From NCBI GenBank assembly GCA_905215205.1, contig CAJMPK010000077.1:1-6988 (forward strand): a stretch of 6,988 nucleotides of DNA, given 5' to 3'. The position numbers and the translations under genes were made by a program. How positions within the stretch are numbered: position 1 is the stretch's first letter; each line of letters starts with the position of its first letter. Under the pieces are notes generated by a model, which saw nothing but the letters and a program-made list of their open reading frames with translations, was not told the origin of the DNA and ran no database searches. The stretch comes from an uncultured bacterium. Lineage in GTDB: Bacteria > Actinomycetota > Coriobacteriia > Coriobacteriales > Coriobacteriaceae. Below are positions 1-5,989 of the stretch, in pieces.

Positions 1-261
1 GTGCGAGGCAGCCTGAACCCCGGGGGCATCTATGTTGCCAATATCGTGAGTGCGAACAGGGGGAGCGACGTGACGTTCCTGCGCGATTGCGTTGCCGCGG
101 CACTCGAGGTATTCGCCCACGCCTGGGTGGTCCCATGCGGCGATGCGGAGTTCGGCGGCGAGGAGAACTACCTGCTCATCGCCAGCGACGGCGACTATGT
201 CTTTGCCGAAGCTGTGCCCTTCGACACCGACTTCCTCGGCACCGTCCTTCACGACAAGTAA
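1..261 (+). CDS. Spermidine synthase-like (SAM-dependent aminopropyl/methyltransferase fold) protein, C-terminal part only
   Basis: Only the last 86 codons are present; the gene starts left of the window, so the GTG at base 1 is an internal codon and not a start. The visible part matches the end of a Rossmann-fold spermidine synthase-like domain: a 'LNPGGIYVANIV' segment (residues 5-16), where the family has the strand after the pGG turn, then a helix, then a strand with 'ENYLLIAS' (55-62), and an ending 'FLGTVLHDK' resembling the 'LTDD' ending of these proteins. Spermidine synthases transfer an aminopropyl group from decarboxylated SAM to putrescine, but many distant members, often fused to a transporter-like membrane domain, have no proven reaction. 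The active-site part is outside the window, so enzyme activity cannot be judged. The gene converges on the helicase gene and is not part of the cassette. Confidence 0.7.
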   Translation: MRGSLNPGGIYVANIVSANRGSDVTFLRDCVAAALEVFAHAWVVPCGDAEFGGEENYLLIASDGDYVFAEAVPFDTDFLGTVLHDK

Positions 262-266
262 GTCTC

Positions 267-286
267 CCCGTCCCAAAAAAGACGGG
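267..286. terminator. Small hairpin between converging genes, possible weak bidirectional terminator
   Basis: CCCGTC (267-272) and GACGGG (281-286) form a perfect 6-bp stem around the 8-nt loop CCAAAAAA. It fills most of the 27-nt gap between the spermidine synthase-like stop (259-261) and the helicase stop (289-291). The stem is GC-rich, but neither strand has a good run of U after it: the plus strand reads TCTTAG and the minus strand GAGACT. A terminator role therefore rests mainly on position. Confidence 0.4.
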
Positions 287-288
287 TC

Positions 289-2733
289 TTAGGCGTGGTC
301 GCTCCAGCTGCGGACACGCTGCTTCATGCCCTCTATGTCGAGCACGCCTTCGGCAAAGCCCTTGCGCACGAGCTCTTCGGGAACAAACTCGTCGTAGCGA
401 TCAAAATAAGGCACCTCGCCGGGATAGACGAGCTCGATGGGATCGAAGTCCTTCTCGGCCTCGGCGGCGAGCACCTCAAAGAATGTCTTCTCGTCGGCCT
501 TCATCTTAAACTGCATAAAGTACGGGCGTGACGGGTCGAGTCCGCGAAGGCCCAACTCAGCGGCGCATTTGATTTTAAGCATGCGCTCGAGCGCCAAAAA
601 GGCGTAGCTGCCCAACCAGGGGAAGAGCACCCAGGTATCGCCGCCCAGGTTGATAAGCGGTTTAGTTCCCGCGCCCGAAATCTCGGCCGTATGACGAGCC
701 TGCGCCAAGCGGGCCCGTGCGTTACCCATAAGGTACGGATATGCTGTGTGCTCGTTGAGCGCCTTGCGCATACGCTCGAGTACATGCGTGTTAATGTCGC
801 CGGGGCAGTCGCCAAAGTAGGCCGGCACCCGGCCTTTGACCTGCGTGGCAAAGACGGTATGGCGCTTCCAGTCCACTTCTTCGACAATCCAGCAATGGCC
901 TGCGATGGCGATGCGCTCACCGGGCGGTGGGGGATTGACGATCGTGCCCAACTCGGCCGACTCGCTGCGAACGGTGAACTCCTCGTTTTCCTGGAATACG
1001 GCGTAGAACTTAAAGTTGTTGATGATGCGCTCGCCCGCGAGACCCACGATGAGCCCGCCGCCCTCGGTGACCTGGATATGGTCGATCTTAATGAGGTGAC
1101 GTAGCAGCACACGGTAATCGTCTGCCGAGACACGGTGGAAATAGCTGAGCGTGAGCACGCGCTGGGCAAGTTCGGCCGGCGTGAGCTCGCCGGTGCTGGC
1201 GAGGGTCGACATAGTCTGGTGATAGAGCAGGCTGTAGGGGAGTCGATCGAGCTCGGGCGGCTCGACCCACTTTTCCTCGCGATAGAGTTGTACGAGCGCG
1301 ATGCCCTGCAGGAGCTTCCACGGGATGGTCTCGGGCATCATCGTGCGCGGCTCGGGCTCTTCCTCGCGCATGACAAACCACATCTCGGGCGGAAGGTCGC
1401 GGCGTCCCGTGCGGCCCATTCGCTGCAAAAAGGAACTGACGGTAAACGGCGCGTCGATCTGGAAGGCACGTTCCAGACGGCCGATATCGATGCCAAGCTC
1501 AAGCGTAGAGGTGGTGACGGTCGTCTGTGCCTGCTCCTCATCGCGCATGAGTTCCTCGACCGTCTCGCGCAACGATGCCGAAAGATTGCCGTGATGAATG
1601 AGGAAACGGTCGGGCTCGTGCCGGTTCTCGCAGTAGCTACGCAGCATGGAGCACACGGCCTCTGCCTCCTCGCGCGAGTTGGCAAAGACCAGGCACTTGC
1701 GGCCGCGCGTATGCTCAAAGATATAGCCCATACCGGGGTCGGCGTTGTCGGGCGCCGTGTCGGTGGGGTTGAGAAGCGCCTGCTCGGTCGCTCGTGGGAT
1801 GTCGACTTCGCCCTCGGGGGCCGAGGAAGTGCGACGGTCCTTGGGTGTGGCCTTGCCCCGTGTCCGCTCACGATGTTGACGGCGTTCCTCTTGTGTGAGC
1901 TGTCCGCTGTGACGCATGTCTTGGGCGCCGGCGGGCAGTGCCGGGGGTGCCGCCGCCTCGATGCGCTCGCACGCAAGCACTTCGGCCTCTTGAGGACCCA
2001 TGCTCTCGAATTCCCGCTGCTGTGCCTGAGGACCCGAGTTGTAGAAGTGTTCCATAGAGATGCGCCACACGCGTCGCGGTTCCTCAAAGCGGGGGATAAC
2101 GCAGTCGCGTCCCGTTCCCTGCGAGAGAAAGGCGCCCGTGCGCTCGGGGTCGCCGATGGTGGCCGAAAGGCCAATGCGGCGAGGCTGCACGCCGGCCATG
2201 CGCGAGAGTCGCTCGATAAGGCAGAGCGTTTGCCCGCCACGATCGCCGCGCATGAGCGAGTGGACCTCATCGATGACCACATAGCGCAGGTCGCAAAACA
2301 TGCGCGGGATCGCCATATGCTTATGGATTAAGAGCGCTTCGAGTGACTCGGGCGTAATCTGCAAGATGCCGCTCGGTTTTTTAATGAGCTTAGCCTTGTG
2401 CGACTGCGAGACATCGCCGTGCCAGTGCCAGACAGGGATGTCGGCCTCTTCGCAGAGGTCGTTGAGACGGACGAACTGATCATTGATGAGCGCTTTGAGG
2501 GGGCCGATGTAGAGGGCGCCCACGCTCGCGGGCGGGTTCTCCCAAAACTCGGTCAGGATGGGAAAGAAGGCTGCCTCGGTTTTGCCGGAAGCCGTGGATG
2601 CCGTTAGGAGCACATTGTCTTGTGTGTTAAAGATGGCATCTGCCGCCGCAACCTGAATGGAGCGCAGACTCTCCCAATCGTGGGAGTAGATGAAGTCTTG
2701 GATAAACGGGGCGTAGCGGTCAAAGGCGTTCAC
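289..2733 (-). CDS. Lhr/BrxHI-like DEAD/DEAH-box superfamily 2 helicase
   Basis: This 814-residue protein is an ATP-driven nucleic-acid helicase or translocase of the Lhr-like group, to which BrxHI of type 2 BREX belongs. Motifs in order: motif I 'ASTASGKT' (45-52), Ia 'PLKALINDQ' (78-86), Ib 'ITPESLEALL' (126-135), II 'DEVH' (155-158), III 'LSAT' (189-192), IV region 'CLVFANS' (347-353), V 'TSTLELGIDIG' (408-418) and VI 'QRMGRTGR' (437-444). All catalytic motifs are intact. The remaining ~370 residues have the Lhr-type winged-helix and C-terminal character, with 'IAGHCWIVEEVDW' (610-622) as a recognisable strand motif. A charged, low-complexity stretch at about 235-335 separates the two RecA domains. 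I chose the GTG start at 2733 because AGGAGG lies 4 nt upstream and it directly precedes the domain's 'FDRYAPFIQDF'. The frame stays open to 2976, but that extension is arginine-rich shadow sequence overlapping the ATPase gene. It is the last gene of the cassette, 116 nt after the ATPase stop. Confidence 0.88.
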   Translation of the reverse strand: MNAFDRYAPFIQDFIYSHDWESLRSIQVAAADAIFNTQDNVLLTASTASGKTEAAFFPILTEFWENPPASVGALYIGPLKALINDQFVRLNDLCEEADIPVWHWHGDVSQSHKAKLIKKPSGILQITPESLEALLIHKHMAIPRMFCDLRYVVIDEVHSLMRGDRGGQTLCLIERLSRMAGVQPRRIGLSATIGDPERTGAFLSQGTGRDCVIPRFEEPRRVWRISMEHFYNSGPQAQQREFESMGPQEAEVLACERIEAAAPPALPAGAQDMRHSGQLTQEERRQHRERTRGKATPKDRRTSSAPEGEVDIPRATEQALLNPTDTAPDNADPGMGYIFEHTRGRKCLVFANSREEAEAVCSMLRSYCENRHEPDRFLIHHGNLSASLRETVEELMRDEEQAQTTVTTSTLELGIDIGRLERAFQIDAPFTVSSFLQRMGRTGRRDLPPEMWFVMREEEPEPRTMMPETIPWKLLQGIALVQLYREEKWVEPPELDRLPYSLLYHQTMSTLASTGELTPAELAQRVLTLSYFHRVSADDYRVLLRHLIKIDHIQVTEGGGLIVGLAGERIINNFKFYAVFQENEEFTVRSESAELGTIVNPPPPGERIAIAGHCWIVEEVDWKRHTVFATQVKGRVPAYFGDCPGDINTHVLERMRKALNEHTAYPYLMGNARARLAQARHTAEISGAGTKPLINLGGDTWVLFPWLGSYAFLALERMLKIKCAAELGLRGLDPSRPYFMQFKMKADEKTFFEVLAAEAEKDFDPIELVYPGEVPYFDRYDEFVPEELVRKGFAEGVLDIEGMKQRVRSWSDHA

Positions 2734-2849
2734 GGGGCCTCCTATCAAAAACGAATCTCTCAACGCGGCTGGCAACGGCTTGCTGCATTGCTGCTTCAAC
2801 GTTTGCCCAGATAAAACCTGCCAAAATAAACCTGTCCCTTTTTGGCAGG
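2734..2849. other. 116-nt gap between ATPase and helicase genes
   Basis: Besides the stem-loop at its left-end boundary with the ATPase gene, the gap holds the helicase ribosome-binding site and a short repetitive stretch: TTGCTGC occurs twice with one base between (about 2780-2794), and CAACG occurs three times (2761, 2773, 2797). I found no convincing promoter on the minus strand. A TTGCCA resembling a -35 box has no -10 box at usable spacing. Helicase expression therefore probably depends on readthrough past the hairpin. Confidence 0.5.
2738..2743 (-). promoter_or_regulatory. Ribosome-binding site that fixes the helicase GTG start
   Basis: On the minus strand a perfect AGGAGG is followed by CCCC and then GTG (2733-2731). 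The spacing of 4 nt is short but equals that of the DUF554 gene in this window. No such site precedes the more upstream in-frame ATG at 2976. Confidence 0.8.
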
Positions 2850-2851
2850 TT
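2815..2851 (-). terminator. 12-bp stem-loop overlapping the ATPase stop codon; intra-operon terminator or attenuator
   Basis: AACCTGCCAAAA (2815-2826) and TTTTGGCAGGTT (2840-2851) are perfect reverse complements around a 13-nt loop (2827-2839). On the minus strand the 5' arm begins inside the ATPase TAA stop (2852-2850), and the 3' arm runs into TTTTAT (2816-2811), a modest U-tract. This fits a rho-independent terminator or attenuator that would reduce transcription into the helicase gene. The inner four pairs are A-T, which weakens the hairpin. It could instead protect the 3' end of the upstream message or be a copy of a dispersed intergenic repeat. Confidence 0.6.
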
Positions 2852-4148
2852 AGATGGTGAACTCGGCGAAATTGCGGTCGCCGCCTGCGGTGCCGGTGTC
2901 GCCTGTTGCGGCTGCTGGCGCGTCGCCGCCGACGCTTTGCAGCAGCTCGGCTACGTTGGCGTCGGGGTTCTGACACAGGATGTCGAGCAACTCGATAAAG
3001 TCACGGATGACCTCACGCGGCGTCAAGTGCGTATCGGCTCCCACACGACCGAACTCGATCTTGAGGAAGTCCACCAAGTCGTTCTCGGTAAGCGTGGGCG
3101 TCCAGCCAAAGTAACCGGCGTGAATTTGCATGAGTTTTTCGATGAGCACCAGCAACTCCTCATAGGTGAGTGGCTGCAGGCGGATGATGGGCGCGAGCAT
3201 GTCCTTAAGATCCTCGCGTGCAAAGCGGCCTTGAGCGAGTCGGCTACGCAGGGCCTCGTAGGAGAACACGCCACGGCGGCGGTCTTCGATGGAGGTTGGC
3301 GTGCCGCCCATGATCATGCCCAGGTACTGCGCCTTGCCCTGGAGCGTGTCGTTGTACATGGTCAGGATCTTCTCGTAGTTGTATTGGCGTGTGATGGCGT
3401 TGGGAATCTTGTACAGATTCACGAGCTCGTCGATGAGCACCAGCATGCCCTTGTAGCCGCTGCAGACCAAAAAGCGTGCGATGAGTTTGACGTAGTCGTA
3501 CCAGTCGTCATCGCTGATGATGGTCGAGGAGCCCAGCTCGGCGCGCGCCTCGCTCTTGGTTCGGTACTCGCCTCGGATCCACTTGGTCACGCGGCTCATG
3601 GTCTCCTCGTCGCCCTCGGAAACGGCCGCGCGATAGCGACGGAGCATGCGGGCAAAGTCGAAGCCGTGGACCATTTCCTCGAGCGGAGCGAGTTGGGCAT
3701 TGATAGCCGACTCATCGGCGTCCGCGCACGAGGCGACCCAGCGATCGAGAATCAGGTTGAGCGCGCCGCCCTCGGGGCGCGTCTTGGTCGATATATTGCG
3801 GATGAGCTCACGGTAGGTGGCAAGGCCCTGTCCCTGGCCGCCCTGCAGGCGGCGCTCAGGGGATAGGTCGGCATCGGCGACGACGAATCCCTCACCCATG
3901 GCGTGCGTGCGGATGGTCTGGAGCAAAAAGCTCTTGCCGGCGCCGTAACGACCGACCAGAAAGCGGAAGCTCGCGCCACCGTCGGAGATGAGACTCAGAT
4001 CGGTGAGCAGGGCGCGAATCTCGACCTCGCGTCCCACGGTGATATAGGGAAGGCCGATGCGCGGGACCACGCCGCCCTTGAGCGAGTTTAGGATAACGGC
4101 AGCGACGCGTTTGGGTACGCGGGGCGCTGCGGATGTGGTATCACTCAT
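2850..4148 (-). CDS. brxD: BrxD-like P-loop ATPase (BrxC/BrxD family, formerly DUF2791)
   Basis: This 432-residue protein belongs to the AAA/STAND-like P-loop ATPases named after BREX proteins BrxC and BrxD, which are partners of the Lhr-like helicase in type 2 BREX loci. The N-terminal segment 'VPKRVAAVILNSLKGGVVPR' (11-30) and 'GLPYITVGREVEI' (32-44) are typical of the family's entry region. Walker A is 'GRYGAGKS' (66-73), Walker B 'VLIDEL' (237-242), followed by 'VNLYKI'. A sensor-1-like 'MGGTPTSIED' (280-289) and a late 'THLTPREVIRDF' (373-384) complete the ATPase core, so it should bind and hydrolyse ATP. Residues about 406-425 form a Gly/Ala/Thr linker ahead of a short hydrophobic end, 'NFAEFTI'. 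The ATG lies in ATGAGTGA, overlapping the end of the TerB gene by 8 nt, which implies translational coupling. The upstream AGAGGA (4159-4164) is 10 nt from the start. The brxD name is by family; the locus is not a full BREX system. Confidence 0.85.
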   Translation of the reverse strand: MSDTTSAAPRVPKRVAAVILNSLKGGVVPRIGLPYITVGREVEIRALLTDLSLISDGGASFRFLVGRYGAGKSFLLQTIRTHAMGEGFVVADADLSPERRLQGGQGQGLATYRELIRNISTKTRPEGGALNLILDRWVASCADADESAINAQLAPLEEMVHGFDFARMLRRYRAAVSEGDEETMSRVTKWIRGEYRTKSEARAELGSSTIISDDDWYDYVKLIARFLVCSGYKGMLVLIDELVNLYKIPNAITRQYNYEKILTMYNDTLQGKAQYLGMIMGGTPTSIEDRRRGVFSYEALRSRLAQGRFAREDLKDMLAPIIRLQPLTYEELLVLIEKLMQIHAGYFGWTPTLTENDLVDFLKIEFGRVGADTHLTPREVIRDFIELLDILCQNPDANVAELLQSVGGDAPAAATGDTGTAGGDRNFAEFTI

Positions 4149-5901
4149 GGTCTAGGTATCCTCTCACGTCTGCTTCGTAATCCTCGATAATCTGCGGCCC
4201 TGCCGCGCTAAATTCAATTACGGTGTCGCCCACCAGGTCAAAGAGCGCCTCGTTGATGGTATCGACGAGCATGTCCTCGCTCTGGCCCGAGTGCGCCACT
4301 GCCGATGTCGCTTGCGCTGCGTTTTGCTCGAGCAGCGCGCGGAGATAGGCGTCTGCGGCAGGCGTGAGTTCGTTCGTGGCGTCAGCGGGCGTAACAGCTG
4401 CGAACGCGGGCGTCGGCGCGAGAAGCGGTGCCACGACACCAAACTGTTCGGTGGATATGGTTGGCTCGTCGGTCTCGTCCTGCCGAATGGGTGCCGCGAC
4501 CGCCTCGACAATCGCGTCGGCTACGGGCTCGGCTTCCGGTTGCCCTGAGTCCGCTGCCTCGGCTTCCACAGGTGCGCCGTCCTCGCGCTCTTCATCGATC
4601 AAAAGCGCTTCGCGCGTTTGCGCAGCGGCGCTCCGAATGTGCCCCAGCTGAGTCAGGTCGATATCGATCTTGACGGGCTGGTGTGCGGCGTCCCACGAAA
4701 GCCATGCCACAATCTCGTCATCGATAATCTTGGCCAGATATTTGGGGACCTTTTCTTCCTTAAGGGGATGGGCGGGGTCCAGCGCCAGGCGCAGGCGTTG
4801 GTCGCAGGCGCGCATCATTTCACCGAGCTTGCTGCTCTTTTGCCTACTACCGTGGATACGCATGCATTCCCAAAAGCCGTTTTGGCAACGGTAGATATGG
4901 ATAGGATCCAGGCGGTATTCGCAGTCCTCGTGGCGCTCGGGCGCAAAGAATACGGCCGAGGCAAACATGGTGTAGGGCATGGCCGTCTCCTCCCCAAATA
5001 AACTCGCCACGATGGCGGTCTTTCGGTGCGTGTCATAGTAGCGCGCCATGCGGACATACACGGCGCATGCCACGCGGCGCAGATCGCGGTGGTGGCTGCG
5101 GTCGAGTCTTGAGTTATTGAGGTTATACGTGGAGAGGGCGTTGATAGCGGCCATGAGTCGCTCCTCGCGCGCCTCGTCGGGCGGAAGGGGGAGGATCGGC
5201 TCAGAGGATTTACGACGTTTGGGGGCCTGCCCGGACGGCGCCGGTGCAGGCGCAAGGTCTCGAGCCGCGCGCCGCAGCTCGATAAGGGCGTTATCGAACA
5301 TGACGGTTTTAGAGTCGCGAAGCAGCTTGGGATCGAGCCCGTGGAACACGGCGTAATCCTGCAGCCACACGCGTGCAAACCGGTCGATGCCGGGCTCGAA
5401 GGCACGATAAGCATCCCAAAAGGTCTTGATCTTGCTAAAACCATCGAGCGGGCCATCTACGCCAATGCCGCAGATCAGTTCATAGAGATACAGGAAGGCA
5501 AAGGACGTAGACGTTTCTTCGACGGTTCCGCGGCGTACCCGTGCGCGCCAGGTAAAGTACCCGCGCAGCTGGCGATCGCTCATGGCGTTGTAGGTTGGGA
5601 AGTACGACTTGAACGTACCGTTATAGGGGCAATCGTCCTCAAAGTCGGCCATCAGCAGGCCTTGGCGGTAGAAGAGCTCGGCTTCCGAAAGCCAGCGTCC
5701 TGCACCGCCTTTGGGGTCATCCTGCCAGCGCGATATCTCGCGCATCTTGCGGTACTGGTCGGGAAGGAAGTTCTGCATCTGACGACCGGTTTTGAGAATC
5801 GGCTCGTCTGCGTAGACTTCATGTGAGAAACGGGCGGACTGATGGGTCCGGGCCTCGGCCATAATGCGCTCGATGAGCATCTTGATGTCCTGGTCGGCCA
5901 C
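4141..5901 (-). CDS. TerB N-terminal / TerB C-terminal domain protein, first gene of the cassette
   Basis: This 586-residue protein has no signal peptide or membrane segment, so it should be cytoplasmic. Residues about 70-215 fit the TerB-N domain: 'FYRQGLLMADFEDD' (77-90), 'YFPTYNAMSDRQLRGYFTWR' (100-119) and 'FAFLYLYELICGIG' (134-147). A Pro/Ala/Lys-rich linker follows (216-245), then a helical central region (246-400) carrying several Cys and His residues. TerB-C character begins at 'KIDIDLTQLGHIRSAAAQTR' (411-430) and resumes near the end with 'DTINEALFDLVGDTVIEF' (547-564) and 'IIEDYEADVRGYL' (571-583). The two parts are separated by a long Ala/Glu/Pro-rich, probably disordered stretch (about 436-512). 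TerB-type domains come from tellurite-resistance and stress systems and are thought to bind metal or act as adaptors; the role here is unproven. The GTG start is fixed by AGGAGAGGAG 5 nt upstream. No catalytic motif was seen. Confidence 0.82.
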   Translation of the reverse strand: MADQDIKMLIERIMAEARTHQSARFSHEVYADEPILKTGRQMQNFLPDQYRKMREISRWQDDPKGGAGRWLSEAELFYRQGLLMADFEDDCPYNGTFKSYFPTYNAMSDRQLRGYFTWRARVRRGTVEETSTSFAFLYLYELICGIGVDGPLDGFSKIKTFWDAYRAFEPGIDRFARVWLQDYAVFHGLDPKLLRDSKTVMFDNALIELRRAARDLAPAPAPSGQAPKRRKSSEPILPLPPDEAREERLMAAINALSTYNLNNSRLDRSHHRDLRRVACAVYVRMARYYDTHRKTAIVASLFGEETAMPYTMFASAVFFAPERHEDCEYRLDPIHIYRCQNGFWECMRIHGSRQKSSKLGEMMRACDQRLRLALDPAHPLKEEKVPKYLAKIIDDEIVAWLSWDAAHQPVKIDIDLTQLGHIRSAAAQTREALLIDEEREDGAPVEAEAADSGQPEAEPVADAIVEAVAAPIRQDETDEPTISTEQFGVVAPLLAPTPAFAAVTPADATNELTPAADAYLRALLEQNAAQATSAVAHSGQSEDMLVDTINEALFDLVGDTVIEFSAAGPQIIEDYEADVRGYLDHE

Positions 5902-5906
5902 CGTTT

Positions 5907-5916
5907 CTCCTCTCCT
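5907..5916 (-). promoter_or_regulatory. Ribosome-binding site for the TerB gene GTG start
   Basis: The minus strand reads AGGAGAGGAG followed by AAACG and then GTG (5901-5899). The purine run holds two overlapping Shine-Dalgarno cores and decides the GTG start over the internal ATG codons further downstream. Confidence 0.8.
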
Positions 5917-5938
5917 AACGCAGCTTCGGTGACCTCAT

Positions 5939-5967
5939 ATCATAGCACAGCATCAAACAGGTGTTCG
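5939..5967 (-). promoter_or_regulatory. Candidate extended -10 promoter of the three-gene cassette
   Basis: The minus strand has TGCTATGAT (5947-5939): TATGAT matches the -10 consensus at five of six bases and carries the TGn extension. A 17-nt spacer upstream lies CGAACA (5967-5962), a poor -35 box sharing only the final ACA, which is common for extended -10 promoters. Transcription would start near 5932, giving a leader of about 30 nt that contains the ribosome-binding site. CATAGC (5941-5946) and GCTATG (5975-5980) form a 6-bp inverted repeat whose inner half overlaps the -10 box. Confidence 0.5.
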
Positions 5968-5989
5968 AGATACCGCTATGTAGATAGAT

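Noticed and set aside
1338..2282. 314-codon minus-strand frame inside the helicase gene
   Set aside because: An out-of-frame overlap with Ser/Arg/Pro-rich translation and no domain; the helicase frame explains the region.
1135..2331. 398-codon open frame on the plus strand, opposite the helicase gene
   Set aside because: It lies wholly antisense to a helicase with all conserved motifs; its protein has no recognisable domain and is rich in Arg, Ala, Gly and Leu as expected for a shadow frame in GC-rich DNA.
2761..2802. Direct repeats CAACG (three times) and TTGCTGC (twice) as a possible repeat array
   Set aside because: Units are 5-7 nt with irregular spacing and too short for a CRISPR or iteron array; likely chance in a short gap.
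2734..2976. 81-residue N-terminal extension of the helicase starting at ATG 2976
   Set aside because: It is arginine-rich sequence read out of frame from the ATPase gene, then through the intergenic hairpin; no ribosome-binding site, while GTG 2733 has a perfect AGGAGG.
2937..3866. 309-codon open frame on the plus strand, opposite the ATPase gene
   Set aside because: It is antisense to the Walker A/Walker B ATPase, has no family resemblance and no ribosome-binding site; a GC-codon shadow.
289..5901. A complete BREX type 2 (Pgl) locus
   Set aside because: Only BrxD-like and BrxHI-like proteins are present; no methyltransferase, PglZ, BrxC/PglY or PglW in the window, so the BREX label applies to families only.
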